From Hetaerina americana (taxonomy: Eukaryota; Arthropoda; Insecta; Odonata; Calopterygidae): a stretch of DNA of 64,000 bases. Below the pieces are notes generated by a model. That model saw nothing but the letters and a program-made list of their open reading frames with translations, was not told the DNA's origin and ran no database searches. Position 1 is the first letter of the stretch; each line of letters begins with the position of its first letter. Where the stretch lies: assembly GCA_022747635.1 (NCBI GenBank), contig JAKTNV010000001.1, positions 38,159,351-38,223,350 on the forward strand, read 5' to 3'. Below, piece by piece: positions 25,051-35,090 of the stretch. Made by a program: the position numbers and the translations under genes.

Positions 25051-28000
25051 AAACTAGTCTCCCAACAGGATGACATCAATTAATTGCGATTACGTTTTTT
25101 AACATTGGATTTTTCAATTGAAGCATACTTGTATCACTACTTATCGAGAGTTTCCGCATAGAATCAGTAAATCAAATAGAGCAATCAGTTCTTGCATCCC
25201 ACTAGATTTTAAGCATTGGGATGAAAAGGGTTCCATTACATTTGGTGTGACTAAACCGTAACTGAACCGAAATACATATTTTGTCTGTGGCGGAATAAAT
25301 AACATTACGATTTAATTCCTTCATCTCTGAGAAATCAAGCAGAAAATGCACGCAGATCGACAGGAATATACGAGAAGAGTTTCCGTAAATCGTCGATCTA
25401 AGCATTGTTAACCGAAAGCGGGCAAAGGGCTTGCAGTGACTGCCCTCCGTTTGAGGTGAAATCTGAAGTTAAAACGAAGGAGAGAGAAATGAGAGAAAGC
25501 TAGCCATGCCTTTCCGATAGCTATCCACATGCCAGTTCGGAAATACTGGGAATCGAGCACTTTCGGGAAGTAAGAACCTCGTAAAAGACGAAGGGTGTTG
25601 CTGCCCTAACTGCGCACAATTATTATCCCGCGAGTGCATACGCCGCCGACTTAAAGCTGCCGAAACGAGAGGTTCCAGCGCAGCTGCAACCGGGCGATGA
25701 AGCAACGCCTCCCGTGGAGAGGATTGGCGATCGCCGGCACCTTTCTCCGGTGAAATACTATATGTATGCACCGCTCACACCCCCGGAGAGGTGGCTGAGG
25801 ATCGTCAGAGGGGGGAGGGGACTTAAAAGCACAGGCGGGGGCCTTGCGTCGCTTCAGATTACGGCAGGAATGATCAGAAAATGGGCGCAGCCCGGTGAAA
25901 GGTTTAACGGAGAAAAATAAAGTTCTGCCCGGGTGGGGTATCGCTCCGCGGCGGAGTAATACTCCTTCCATTCCTCTTCCTAATGGTGGTGGAGGCGGGA
26001 AGGAGACTCCGGGAGATGGGATGTGGGGAGGGATGAGGGGGTGGGGCTTGGAATAAGGAGTTCGGCCACGGTCTCGGTGTGGTGACTCTGGGGAATGAAA
26101 TGGTCCATCGAAAGCCTAGCCGCATTCCCCAGGGACACGACGAATCACTTAGGAATAGAGGGTACCGCGGAGATAGGGCGGAGAAGGGTGTTTGGGCGGA
26201 GAGGGTTCAGGGAAGGTGGGGAGGATGTGAGAGGGGGAGATGGGGAATCGGTTAGGGGCATGTAGGGACAAAAGGCAAGGGAGGGGGTGAGTGAGTGATA
26301 CCCCGAAAACTATCTACTCAAATACTTTCGTAACGTTTTTCACCCCGCTGCACGAAAAGGGTTATATTTTGGTCCTCAGAGCCCACAGTAATGCACCTAT
26401 TTAAAAATACTCTCATCGAAATTCGTTCAACCTTTTATAGAATATTAAGCCTCCAGCAACAAAACTGAAAAATTTTCAAAATACATCGTTGTTTCCGACA
26501 TACAAGTCGCCGAGAAGTATTAATACTCCATTGCCTATAAGGGCTATTTTCATCCATTTCATGACTTCTCTGCTCACCCAATGGAAAAATTTAAATGTAT
26601 AGCGTGAAAGACAGAAAATATCACATATTTTGTCAAATAAATTTATTCGTAAGATCCTTTCCTTTTATGACAGGCAAGTTTAACTTCGCCGGAGGAGAAT
26701 ATAAAAAGAGTTGCGGCAGAAACGAATGTCAGCCTTCCTTTGGGTGAGAAATAAAAACGTTAAAAATCTAAAGGTCCCTAGGAAGGAAACTCCAACGACC
26801 AAGTTTTCTTTTTAGAAATAAGAGCTGTGGGGGATGTATGCGGTGAAGGGAGGCAGATCGATAACATCAAATGCTACGACGCGGAATGAGGACGGATAAG
26901 AGCCTTTGGGCTTCACCGGCTTTAAGGAGTTGGGTCCCCTGAAAATTGTATAACACAAGTTTTCAGACTAGTCTAAAAGTTTTTTTTCTTAATACGACAA
27001 AGAAGAGGGACGTAAGCACTGTGTTATGGATTGAATTCATGCAAAAATTAATAAGAATTACATACGAATTTATTGAAAATCCTAGAAAATGCAATAAAAA
27101 GTAAAGGCAATTAAAAAAAACCGATGAGAAACAAATTCGCAGAAGTTATACAACAACATCTTATAGGGCAAGCTGACGTAGGACAGTACGTAGAAGCAAC
27201 ATATAGCGACTCAATGAAAAATCAGAAATTTTAGCAATTTTTCCATCAAAAAATGTCGGTTTGAAATAATAAAAGACTATGATTACTCTCTAACGAATGT
27301 CATTAACAGAAAAATCACTATTAGGTACACAATAGCCCATATTCATCGGAAAACCTTTTACAAACTCTGAGGCTACAAAACTCAGAAAAAAATACCCGGA
27401 AGGACGCTTTGAACGTTATGCACCGAGGTACTATGACGGAAGGAAAAATATTTGGTTACTTGTTACTGTTAAGGAACCGAGGTAACTTCACGAAAAACCT
27501 GTATTTGTCAACAACGACAACAAAGGAATCAATTTTCCCTGAAACTTGGAAAAATCTACCGCAGTTGACGCCTGAAAACGCGTAATAGTCCAATTAAAGC
27601 TTTTCTGTTTATCCATTCATTAAATAACCATGGGAATGGAGATAGTTGTCGGAATGAAATGGAAGGAATTTTCTCGAGGCGGACAAAACATGAGGAATGC
27701 GACCTCATCGCTGCAGCGGCCGGGAGCGACTGCAAGCCGAGGAAGAAAGTAAAAAAAATACACACGCGGTTGAAGTTAGGAAAGATATAATAAAGTGCTG
27801 GAAGAGTCCGGGAATGGGCATAGCAGTGGAAAGGGTTTGGCATTATAAAGGGAACGATCCATTAAGACTGAAGTGCGAAATTGCGTAAATGTATCCAAAT
27901 TAGCAAGCTAATACATTTATTTTTACACGGAATCAGTTTCCCAGAGAATGCCTTCGCCCCAAGTTTTTCTCACGTCACTCTGCCCTTATGCAGAATTGTC

Positions 28001-29107
28001 ATTATTAGGCTCCACCCCACCACAAGTTATAGATTGAAAGGGGAGCCGCGGGAATCGCGCAATAGGTTAGCTGTGATTGTGAAAAGGTTGAAATGGTGAA
28101 GTTTGACCTGAATATTCACCTGACAGGAGAATGATGGTGGGGTAGACGGCTAAGAGCTCTCAGGTAGGACTTTAGTAATCCAATTTAAATCATCCAATTA
28201 CTTTTGAAAACCGAATGCATTCACGAAATTCAGTTACGCTGTTATCCTAAAATATGCCTTGACAGCACAGTGACTGATGGAGTGATTGAGAGAGATTCTT
28301 AGTATAACAATTTCTAGAACGTGAGCCAACAACATTTCGTTGGAGGAAGTGACTACTGGCCTACTATCCAAAAAAGGACTGAAAATTACTCAACAGCAAA
28401 CAGTTACCATATCCATTCCTTGGCCGTAACGTGGTCACCAATCACTTCTCCCTCACCACATAAAAGTCGAATGGAATAGGATTTTGCAAAGATTTGTGGA
28501 AGAGACTATCCTATTGCTCACTCTTTCTAGCGGTTCGTAAGAATGTTTTGAACATAATCTGGGAGGGCAGTGGACTCGAAACCTTTGAATTATTTGAGGC
28601 CATTTGTTCATATATGGACTACAATCGAAGGAATGCTGAGCTGGAAAACTTTCGTAATGATTACGTCTCTGAAGAATTATAATTGCGCGCCCTCTTTCAC
28701 TTTCGCTCACTGGCGAAAGGAAAGTTGTTAGAAAATGTAACTTGACCGCTGACACATGCGAGATGAGTTGAGGCAACCGGGTGACGTTAACGGGAGCTAA
28801 AGGTCTAGCAAATTTCACCACTGCTCAAAATAACAGCATTATAGAGTAATAATACACCCCTTCCTTTCCTACTACCATCATGAACGGCGCTCAACAGCCT
28901 CCACACGTATACTTGATGGACACTACGTCACGGTGACATATCTCAATTATGTTTTTGATTTCTATACGCGCACCTCATGCCCGCTTACGTTACCTGATGG
29001 TTAGGGGACAATAGAGGGCAGAGCATTTTTTATCTTGACGCAGTTGGTTTTTGGAGAAATGCGGTAGAACGATATCATTGCCAGCAAAAGTTTATTTTAA
29101 TGTCAGC
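25051..29107. other. Non-coding DNA with a GC-rich patch
   Basis: Mostly AT-rich with no recognised gene. A GC-rich, purine-biased patch spans about 25600-26300, with antisense-overlapping frames whose content follows composition. A tRNA-like start (GGGGTAGACGGCTAAGAGCTC near 28139) has no convincing B box. Short frames at 27697-27888 and 28494-28682 match no family I know. Confidence 0.5.
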
Positions 29108-29119
29108 GCAACGGCAGCA

Positions 29120-29426
29120 GTAGCAGTAGTTTTTAGGGGAGGCGACCAACAGCTGAGGTCATTTGGGCCGTAGGGGATGGACAGGAAAGGATGAAGGGTG
29201 GAGAGAAACCCGGCGTCGGCATTAGCCTACTCTTTACGAAAGGCGCCAAGGGGTCCGCAGCTTAACGTCCCATCCGACGGACGGCGTACTCACTCAAAGT
29301 GCCCTCCACGAAGCACCTCAAGTAGGGATCGAGATACCTCTGAAAAATATTCAACACCGCCGGGTTTTAACCCGCGCCATCTGGGTGGGAAGCCAGTACG
29401 TTAGCCCCCGCACCATCCCGATCCCC
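29120..29426 (-). mobile_element. tRNA-derived SINE, family A, copy 1
   Basis: Nearly identical by eye to 61118-61428 (about 14 differences over some 300 bases). On the minus strand the head begins at 29426 with a tRNA-like segment; its B-box region has lost a base relative to the 61 kb copy. The body contains AACGTCCCATCCGACGGACG. The 3' end, at the left, is a CTA/CTG-type trinucleotide tail (29113-29130). The flanks GCAACGGCAGCA (29108-29119) and GCAACAGAAGCA (29427-29438) match at 10 of 12 positions and are a likely decayed target-site duplication. The 68-residue frame inside it is not a gene. Confidence 0.9.
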
Positions 29427-29438
29427 GCAACAGAAGCA

Positions 29439-31435
29439 TCGGCTTCATTTTACACATTAACCTATTCTTATTTACCAAGTGAAATTTCAGCTTAACAAGT
29501 GACGTGGGGGATTCCATGAGCTAAGAGCCAGTGACGCAGATGGTTATATTTTTTTAAAGAAGTCACGACGGTATCACACGCCTGCACGAACCACACCAAA
29601 GGCTTAATAATACGCCAGTGATTTGATGATACATGAATTCATGGATGGGAAAGGCTCAAGCGCATAATTTTGTATTGTCCATACGCGAAAATGTCATGGC
29701 AGTTTCTAAAGTGTAGAAGCCCTGAATAAATAAAATTATTCGGAAAAATAAATAGAAATTTTTTAGTCATTGTATTTTACATAATCCCAAAATTATGCGA
29801 TCACTTAGAATAGGCCACAAAAAAATTAAAGGACTACGGAATATTCAAATTGACTGAAGAGATACGAAGAGTAATACGCTATTTTTAATTTGATAATGAT
29901 TCAGAATATTAAAGCAGGCATACCTGTTTTCTCTAGGATTTTTGACGTCGACATTAATAGGATCAATTTCCTTCGTTATGGTTAAAGTTGAAATATTTTT
30001 AACAGGACTGCCTACTTTTTTGTGCTCCACGTATTGTAGATGAAACCCTAAAATGAAGAACAGAATTCTTACAACATAATGCACGCTTGTGAGACCTTTC
30101 TACATAGGTAGCCATAATTCTATAAATAACACTTAAAGAGTACCAAAAATCATTCAGCCCTGCCACAGATTTGCAACAGTGACCAGATTAATAATAGACC
30201 GTAGTTTTTCTTCTCACAATGTTGGGAAAATCTAAAAAAAATCCGCCAAAAAGGAAAATTTTAAAATCCAAAGCAACAAATTAAAAGTAACTTGTTCTTC
30301 GTACGATCTATTAGCTACTTTTTGTACAGCTTTCGTTAAAAAATTATCCTCTCCCGAGAATTTTACGGCGTATCCGTGAGAGTAAGGATGAGCTGTCCTC
30401 TCTATTCCCTATATTTAAAATAAGTACTCGATTTCTTTGTACGTGAACTTAGTTGCGACAATCGCAGTGCATCATAATCTGCAATTCATTGGAAATTCAT
30501 CCCGACAGGTGACACTCGATTCTTTCGGAGGAATTTATGAAAAATCATATGCCCGAAACGGTATTCTCGGGAGGGATCGGAGCGGGAGGGGGGAACGGAG
30601 AAGATCAGACTCTTTTTAGCGGCGGGGGGAGTGAGAGGGAGAGAGGAAACGGTGGAATGGAGAAGGGATCCATAAGGGGAGGCCTGAGAGACATCAAATT
30701 CTCAGAAGTGCTACTCACTGTCCCGAGTGATTTGTATCTTCAGAAGGCGTTCCACCCACAGACACGCACATAGGCTTCGAGAAACCAGAGTGGCTCAATG
30801 AGGGCGGCGTGGGATGGTGGGGTGGGCAGGAGAAACCTTAACGACAGTCAAAACACTCAGAATCACCGCGACAGCTCTAGTGGGGTTCCAAACTCCGCTT
30901 CGTTACCCTCTCTAAACCCCTTACCCCATCGCAATACCCTTCGCCCTAAGGAGTAGGAACCCTGGAGAAAGGAGAGAGGGGGGTTGGAGAGTATGAGAGA
31001 AGATGAAAGGGAAAGGGGTTACGAAGTGGCACACTCATACATAAACATAAAGTAATGGCTTGGAAACGTTTCCGTCACCCTGAGAGCGAAGGCGTTCCCG
31101 CGCCTCTTAATGTGGCTCCCACCCCCACTTTAAGGGATCCCCTTTTCAGATACGGAAGGAAAGGTGTGGTAGGTTAGATAAGGGCGGGTGGTGGCCTTTC
31201 CCCTTGTTGTAGAGGGAGAAACAACCAACATTTACGGAATATATGAGTGCAGATTTAATATGATTGTGAGAAATATTCATTCGCTCTCAATGAAAGATGT
31301 GGCGAAGAGAAGATACCTTTGCATCTCTGAAGGAGGTGGGCATCAGTTTTCACAAAGAATTCCTCGAATAATTACCAAGGAGAGGGGTCGAATAGTAACT
31401 CATTTCTCTCTGGCGCAAAAATAATTTACGCGACG

Positions 31436-31438
<3 letters not shown>
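29439..31438. other. Non-coding DNA with a purine-rich patch
   Basis: AT-rich to about 30500, then a GC-rich purine-biased patch (about 30550-31180) with small artefactual frames. A frame at 31188-31424 ends just before the TA array and matches nothing I know. Confidence 0.5.

Positions 31439-31523
<85 letters not shown>
31439..31523. repeat. (TA)n microsatellite at the Helitron left side
   Basis: About 85 bases of uninterrupted TA. The sequence that follows (AAAGGAGAGTGTTTGTTTGT and onwards) resembles the start of many arthropod Helitrons, which often begin with a short TATATA run. The array may therefore be partly Helitron-derived, and the 5' boundary cannot be placed exactly. Confidence 0.95.
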
Positions 31524-31526
<3 letters not shown>

Positions 31527-31552
31527 GAGAGTGTTTGTTTGTATGTATGTAA

Positions 31553-33637
31553 TTTGTTTACTTTTTTGCTGTCATAGAAACAGCATTTTTCCAACTATGC
31601 CAGCAGGATACTTTTGCAAGAACACTATTGTATTCAGAATTGCCGAGATATTATACGTGGAATACATCAAGGAAAGTCTTTTGTAGAAGAAAAATGGGCA
31701 ACTTTGATCCTGAGAATAATATTTATTCATGTGACGCATTTGGCCGAGTCTACACAGTCCATCCTAACAACGCCGAATGTTATTTTTTAAGAATGCTTCT
31801 ACATACCATTAGAGGACCTCGCTCATTTGCAGAATTAAGAACGGTAAACGGAGAAATATGTGAGACATTCAGAGAAGCTAGCCAGAATTTAGGGTTGCTA
31901 GAAGGAGATCAACACTGGGATGACTCATTGCGAGAGGCCAGTTTGATTTCTCTTCCAGGACAAATCCGAATTTTGTTTGCCATCATAATAACCTCCTGTA
32001 ATCCATCTAACCCAAAAACAATATGGGAAAAATATAAAGAATCAATGAGTGAGGATATACTGGCCAAAGTTCGAAGTGAAAATCCTACATTGGATATTAC
32101 GTTTAACTCCGACATTTTTAATAAAACTTTGATTATTTTGGAGGAAAAGTGTATCACCATGGTTAACAAGACTTTAGTGGAACTCGGTCTTTTTGCACTC
32201 GTACAAGATCAACAGGGTGTATTTTATCCAGATTATATACGTGAAACTAGCTACAATGTCTTAGACTTAGAAGCATACATCGCGGATAAAAAGCCACTTC
32301 TTAATGAAGATCAGAAATTCGCGTACGAAACAATAATGGATCAAGTAGATAAACAAGAAGGAGGTATCATTTTTCTTGATGCTGCTGGTGGCACGGGAAA
32401 AACATTTTTAATTAATTTAGTTCTCGCTGAAATCAGGGTTCATGGAGAAATTGCTCTAGCCGTTGTATCTTCAGGTATTGCAGCGACATTAATGGAAGGA
32501 GGAAGAACAGCCCACTCTGCCCTTAAGTTGCGACTTAATATTTCCCGACAAGAAAATCCCACATGTCATATAACTAAAACAAGCGGCCAGGCACAAGTTC
32601 TTATAGAATGTAAATTGATAATATGGGATGAGTGTACGATGGCTCATAAAAAATCTCTTGAGGCCCTCAACGCAACACTTACGATCTTAGAGGAAACTGC
32701 AGTTTAATAAGAGGAGCTCTGGTACTCCTGTGTGGAGACTTCCGTCAAACTCTGCCTGTCGTTCCAAAATCGACTCCAGCCGATGAAATTTATGCCTGTT
32801 TAAAACATTCTGTTCTATGGAATCATGTCCATGAAATTAGCCTTAAATAAAACATGCGAATCCTCTTAAGAGATGGGAATGCTCAAAAATTTGCAAATAA
32901 ACTTTTGGAGATTGGAGAAGATACATTAGTTATTGAAGCATCTGGTATGATAAAATTGTCATCAGATTTATGTGTATCGGTGAAAACTGTCCGCGATATG
33001 ATACAAGCAGTCTATCGCAACGTTAATCAAAATTATAAAAATTTAGAATGGTTGCGAGAAAGAGCCATTCTTGCTCCTAAGAACGATGATGTTAATGAAA
33101 TTAACAAGGAGATACTAGCCATGCTGCCAGGAGACGTGATTGAATATAAATCGGTTGATACCGTAGTGGATGCTGACGAAGCCGTCAATTATCCAACGGA
33201 ATTCCTAAATTCACTTGATCCAGCTGGATTGCAACAACATCGCCTTATACTTATAGTAGGATCTCCAATCATTTTATTGCGAAATTTAGATCCACCAAAA
33301 CTCTGCAATGGGACACGATTGTGTGTGACAAAATTAATGAAAAATATAATCCAGGCAGTCTTTTTAACTGGAAAAGGAAAATGTGAAATAATTTTTTATT
33401 CCACGGATACCTCTAATCCCAACTGATCTTCCCTTCAACTTTAAAAGATTACAGTTTCCAGTCCGGCTAGCTTTTTCAATTACCATTAATAAATCACAGG
33501 GACAGTCTTTAAAGTTTTGTGGTGTTGATCTAAGATCGCCATGTTTTAGCCACGGGCAACTTTATGTTGCTTGCTCCAGAGTAGGTTCGCCTAAAAATTT
33601 ATATATTCTTTCTCCTGGATATGAAACAAAAATGTAG
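31553..33637 (+). pseudogene. Helitron PIF1-type helicase, frameshifted
   Basis: The first block (open from 31553; a track start at 31628 is a TTG) reads QLCQQDTFARTLLYSELPRY and YYTWN, a segment upstream of the helicase in Helitron proteins. The Walker A motif AAGGTGKTF lies at 32381-32407 and the Walker B LIIWDECTM at about 32615-32641. The frame then slips by one base near 32704. The next block reads LLCGDFRQTLPVVPKS, meets TAA at 32848-32850 where family members have an LxxNMR motif, and continues with NMRILLRDGN to a second slip in a T run at 33392-33397. The last block starts with [14 protein letters not shown], includes the [10 protein letters not shown] motif and [12 protein letters not shown], and ends at TAG 33635-33637. 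All main SF1B helicase motifs are readable, with only three lesions, suggesting a fairly recent death. Confidence 0.92.
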
Positions 33638-33755
33638 TTTATAAACAGGTGTTAAATGAAAAAGATTCTTAAATTTGTATGAAGTAGTGTATTATTGTAC
33701 TTTATAATTTGTTGTTTTTATTTTTGTAGTATATTTATATTACTGTTTCTCCCTA

Positions 33756-33782
33756 ACCCGTGCAAAGCCGGGTATTCAGCTA

Positions 33783-33783
<1 letters not shown>
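33756..33783 (+). promoter_or_regulatory. Helitron 3' terminal hairpin and CTAG end
   Basis: The arms ACCCG (33756-33760) and CGGGT (33769-33773) enclose an 8-base loop, and ATTCAGCTAG follows to 33783. A short GC-rich hairpin just upstream of a CTRR end is the known termination signal for Helitron strand transfer. The next base is T, as expected for insertion between A and T. Confidence 0.85.
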
Positions 33784-33819
<36 letters not shown>

Positions 33820-33944
33820 AATATATATAAATATATAAATATATATATATGTAAATATAAATATATATATATATGTAAATATATATACGAGTATATATAA
33901 ATATACATATATATATATATGTATAGATATATTTGATGATATAT

Positions 33945-33976
<32 letters not shown>

Positions 33977-33992
33977 GTATAGATATATTTGA

Positions 33993-34052
<60 letters not shown>
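33784..34052. repeat. Degenerate (TA)n array with TAAA/TGTA variants
   Basis: TA-rich sequence with interspersed ATATGTAAATATA units. A repeated longer block, GTATAGATATATTTGATGAT, begins at about 33921 and again at about 33977. It ends in a pure TA run to 34052. Long Tyr/Ile frames here are artefacts. Confidence 0.95.
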
Positions 34053-34056
<4 letters not shown>

Positions 34057-34205
34057 AGATGATTTCGTCGAAGTAATACGGAAGTGTTGAATAACAAACT
34101 TAGACAGCAACAAACAATATAAGAACACATAAATAGATCGCTCACACGTTATTTCTTGATCATTTCGACGGAATTCAGCTCCGTCTTCATCGCAAGAAAT
34201 AGAAG

Positions 34206-34207
<2 letters not shown>
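34053..34207. other. Unique core with nested inverted repeats inside TA arrays
   Basis: About 155 bases of normal complexity between two TA arrays. At its right end ATTTCTTG (34151-34158) is complementary to CAAGAAAT (34193-34200). Inside that pair GACGGA (34167-34172) is complementary to TCCGTC (34180-34185), giving a two-stem structure with an internal loop. On the minus strand GATGA precedes the inner stem and GAAA follows it, loosely like a hammerhead ribozyme core. It may be the end of a retroelement; I cannot name it. Confidence 0.5.

Positions 34208-34257
<50 letters not shown>
34208..34257. repeat. (TA)n(GT)n microsatellite
   Basis: TA dinucleotides to about 34243 followed by seven GT units, the same compound form as at 2.1 kb. 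Confidence 0.96.
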
Positions 34258-35056
34258 CGCAAAGAGGAAACAAATGACTATGTTTAGAAACAAATTACAT
34301 TAGAATACTGACTTGGCATTTGGGGCACATGAACATGAAGGATTGCGATAGTAATTATCACACGCAATGTGCAAATTTCTTAACCCGCTTTCAGTTTCAG
34401 AGCCTGCATAAATCTATACACAAACAGGAAAAATGTTGAAGAAAACCGACAGGCATCAAGATATTTAAGAACACTTTTAATTAGACAAAGGATGAAGTTT
34501 GAAAACAATTCCACATTAACAGCCCAAGCCATTAATCCAACACGAAGTAAAGCGAGATAAAGTGAATCACCAGCGTCCCGTCATGCCGCAGAAATCGACA
34601 CTAGAATATCCAGAAGAAGAGCAGCTTCTAATTTCTTTAGTTTTGGGCACCTCATTAACGCAAGGTTCCTTAATGATGCTGCCAAGTTCGGATGACGGAA
34701 CACTTCGGCAAACATGAACTTTTCCCTTAACAGGAGATAATTACATCCGAGGCCTGTCCTCGTTTGACTACCCAAGGAATGAAAGATGTCAGTGCAACGA
34801 TACCGGATCACGGATACCATTCGTAGAAGCACGAGAAAAAACCCGAACGGAAGGTCTGAAGAAAAAGAACGCTCAATCTGAACCGATTAATCATCGACAG
34901 CCTCCTGTTACTCTGAATCGCCCTTGAGCCACCACGGCAGTATTCTGGAGCGCGCATGGGGATAATACGTAGCTACCGTTTCTCATTCTCTCTTTAGTGG
35001 AGAGGATTCCAGCATTAGTAGACAATGTTGGTTTTATTTTGGGAGGGAGGATAGCA

Positions 35057-35090
<34 letters not shown>

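Larger units (their letters stand above)
31524..33783 (+). mobile_element. Helitron, 5'-truncated autonomous-type remnant
   Basis: The element has a GT-rich leader (31530-31555), a broken PIF1-type helicase (31553-33637), an AT-rich 3' stretch and a Helitron-style terminus: a hairpin at 33756-33773 followed ten bases later by CTAG ending at 33783, then T. Helitrons are rolling-circle DNA transposons that insert between A and T and make no target duplication, so no flanking repeat is expected. The Rep (HUH nuclease) and upstream regions of a full RepHel protein (usually over 1,400 residues) are missing, so the copy is internally or 5' deleted. TA arrays lie on both sides, consistent with insertion into a TA-rich target or later expansion at the ends. 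Confidence 0.88.

Noticed and set aside
28130..28200. tRNA-like start GGGGTAGACGGCTAAGAGCTC
   Set aside because: No acceptable B box at the expected distance.
29198..29404. 68-residue frame, with a near-identical 77-residue frame at 61199-61432
   Set aside because: The repeated protein is only the plus-strand translation of SINE-A copies.
33718..34293. 191-residue frame across TA arrays
   Set aside because: Translation of a dinucleotide repeat (Tyr-Ile).
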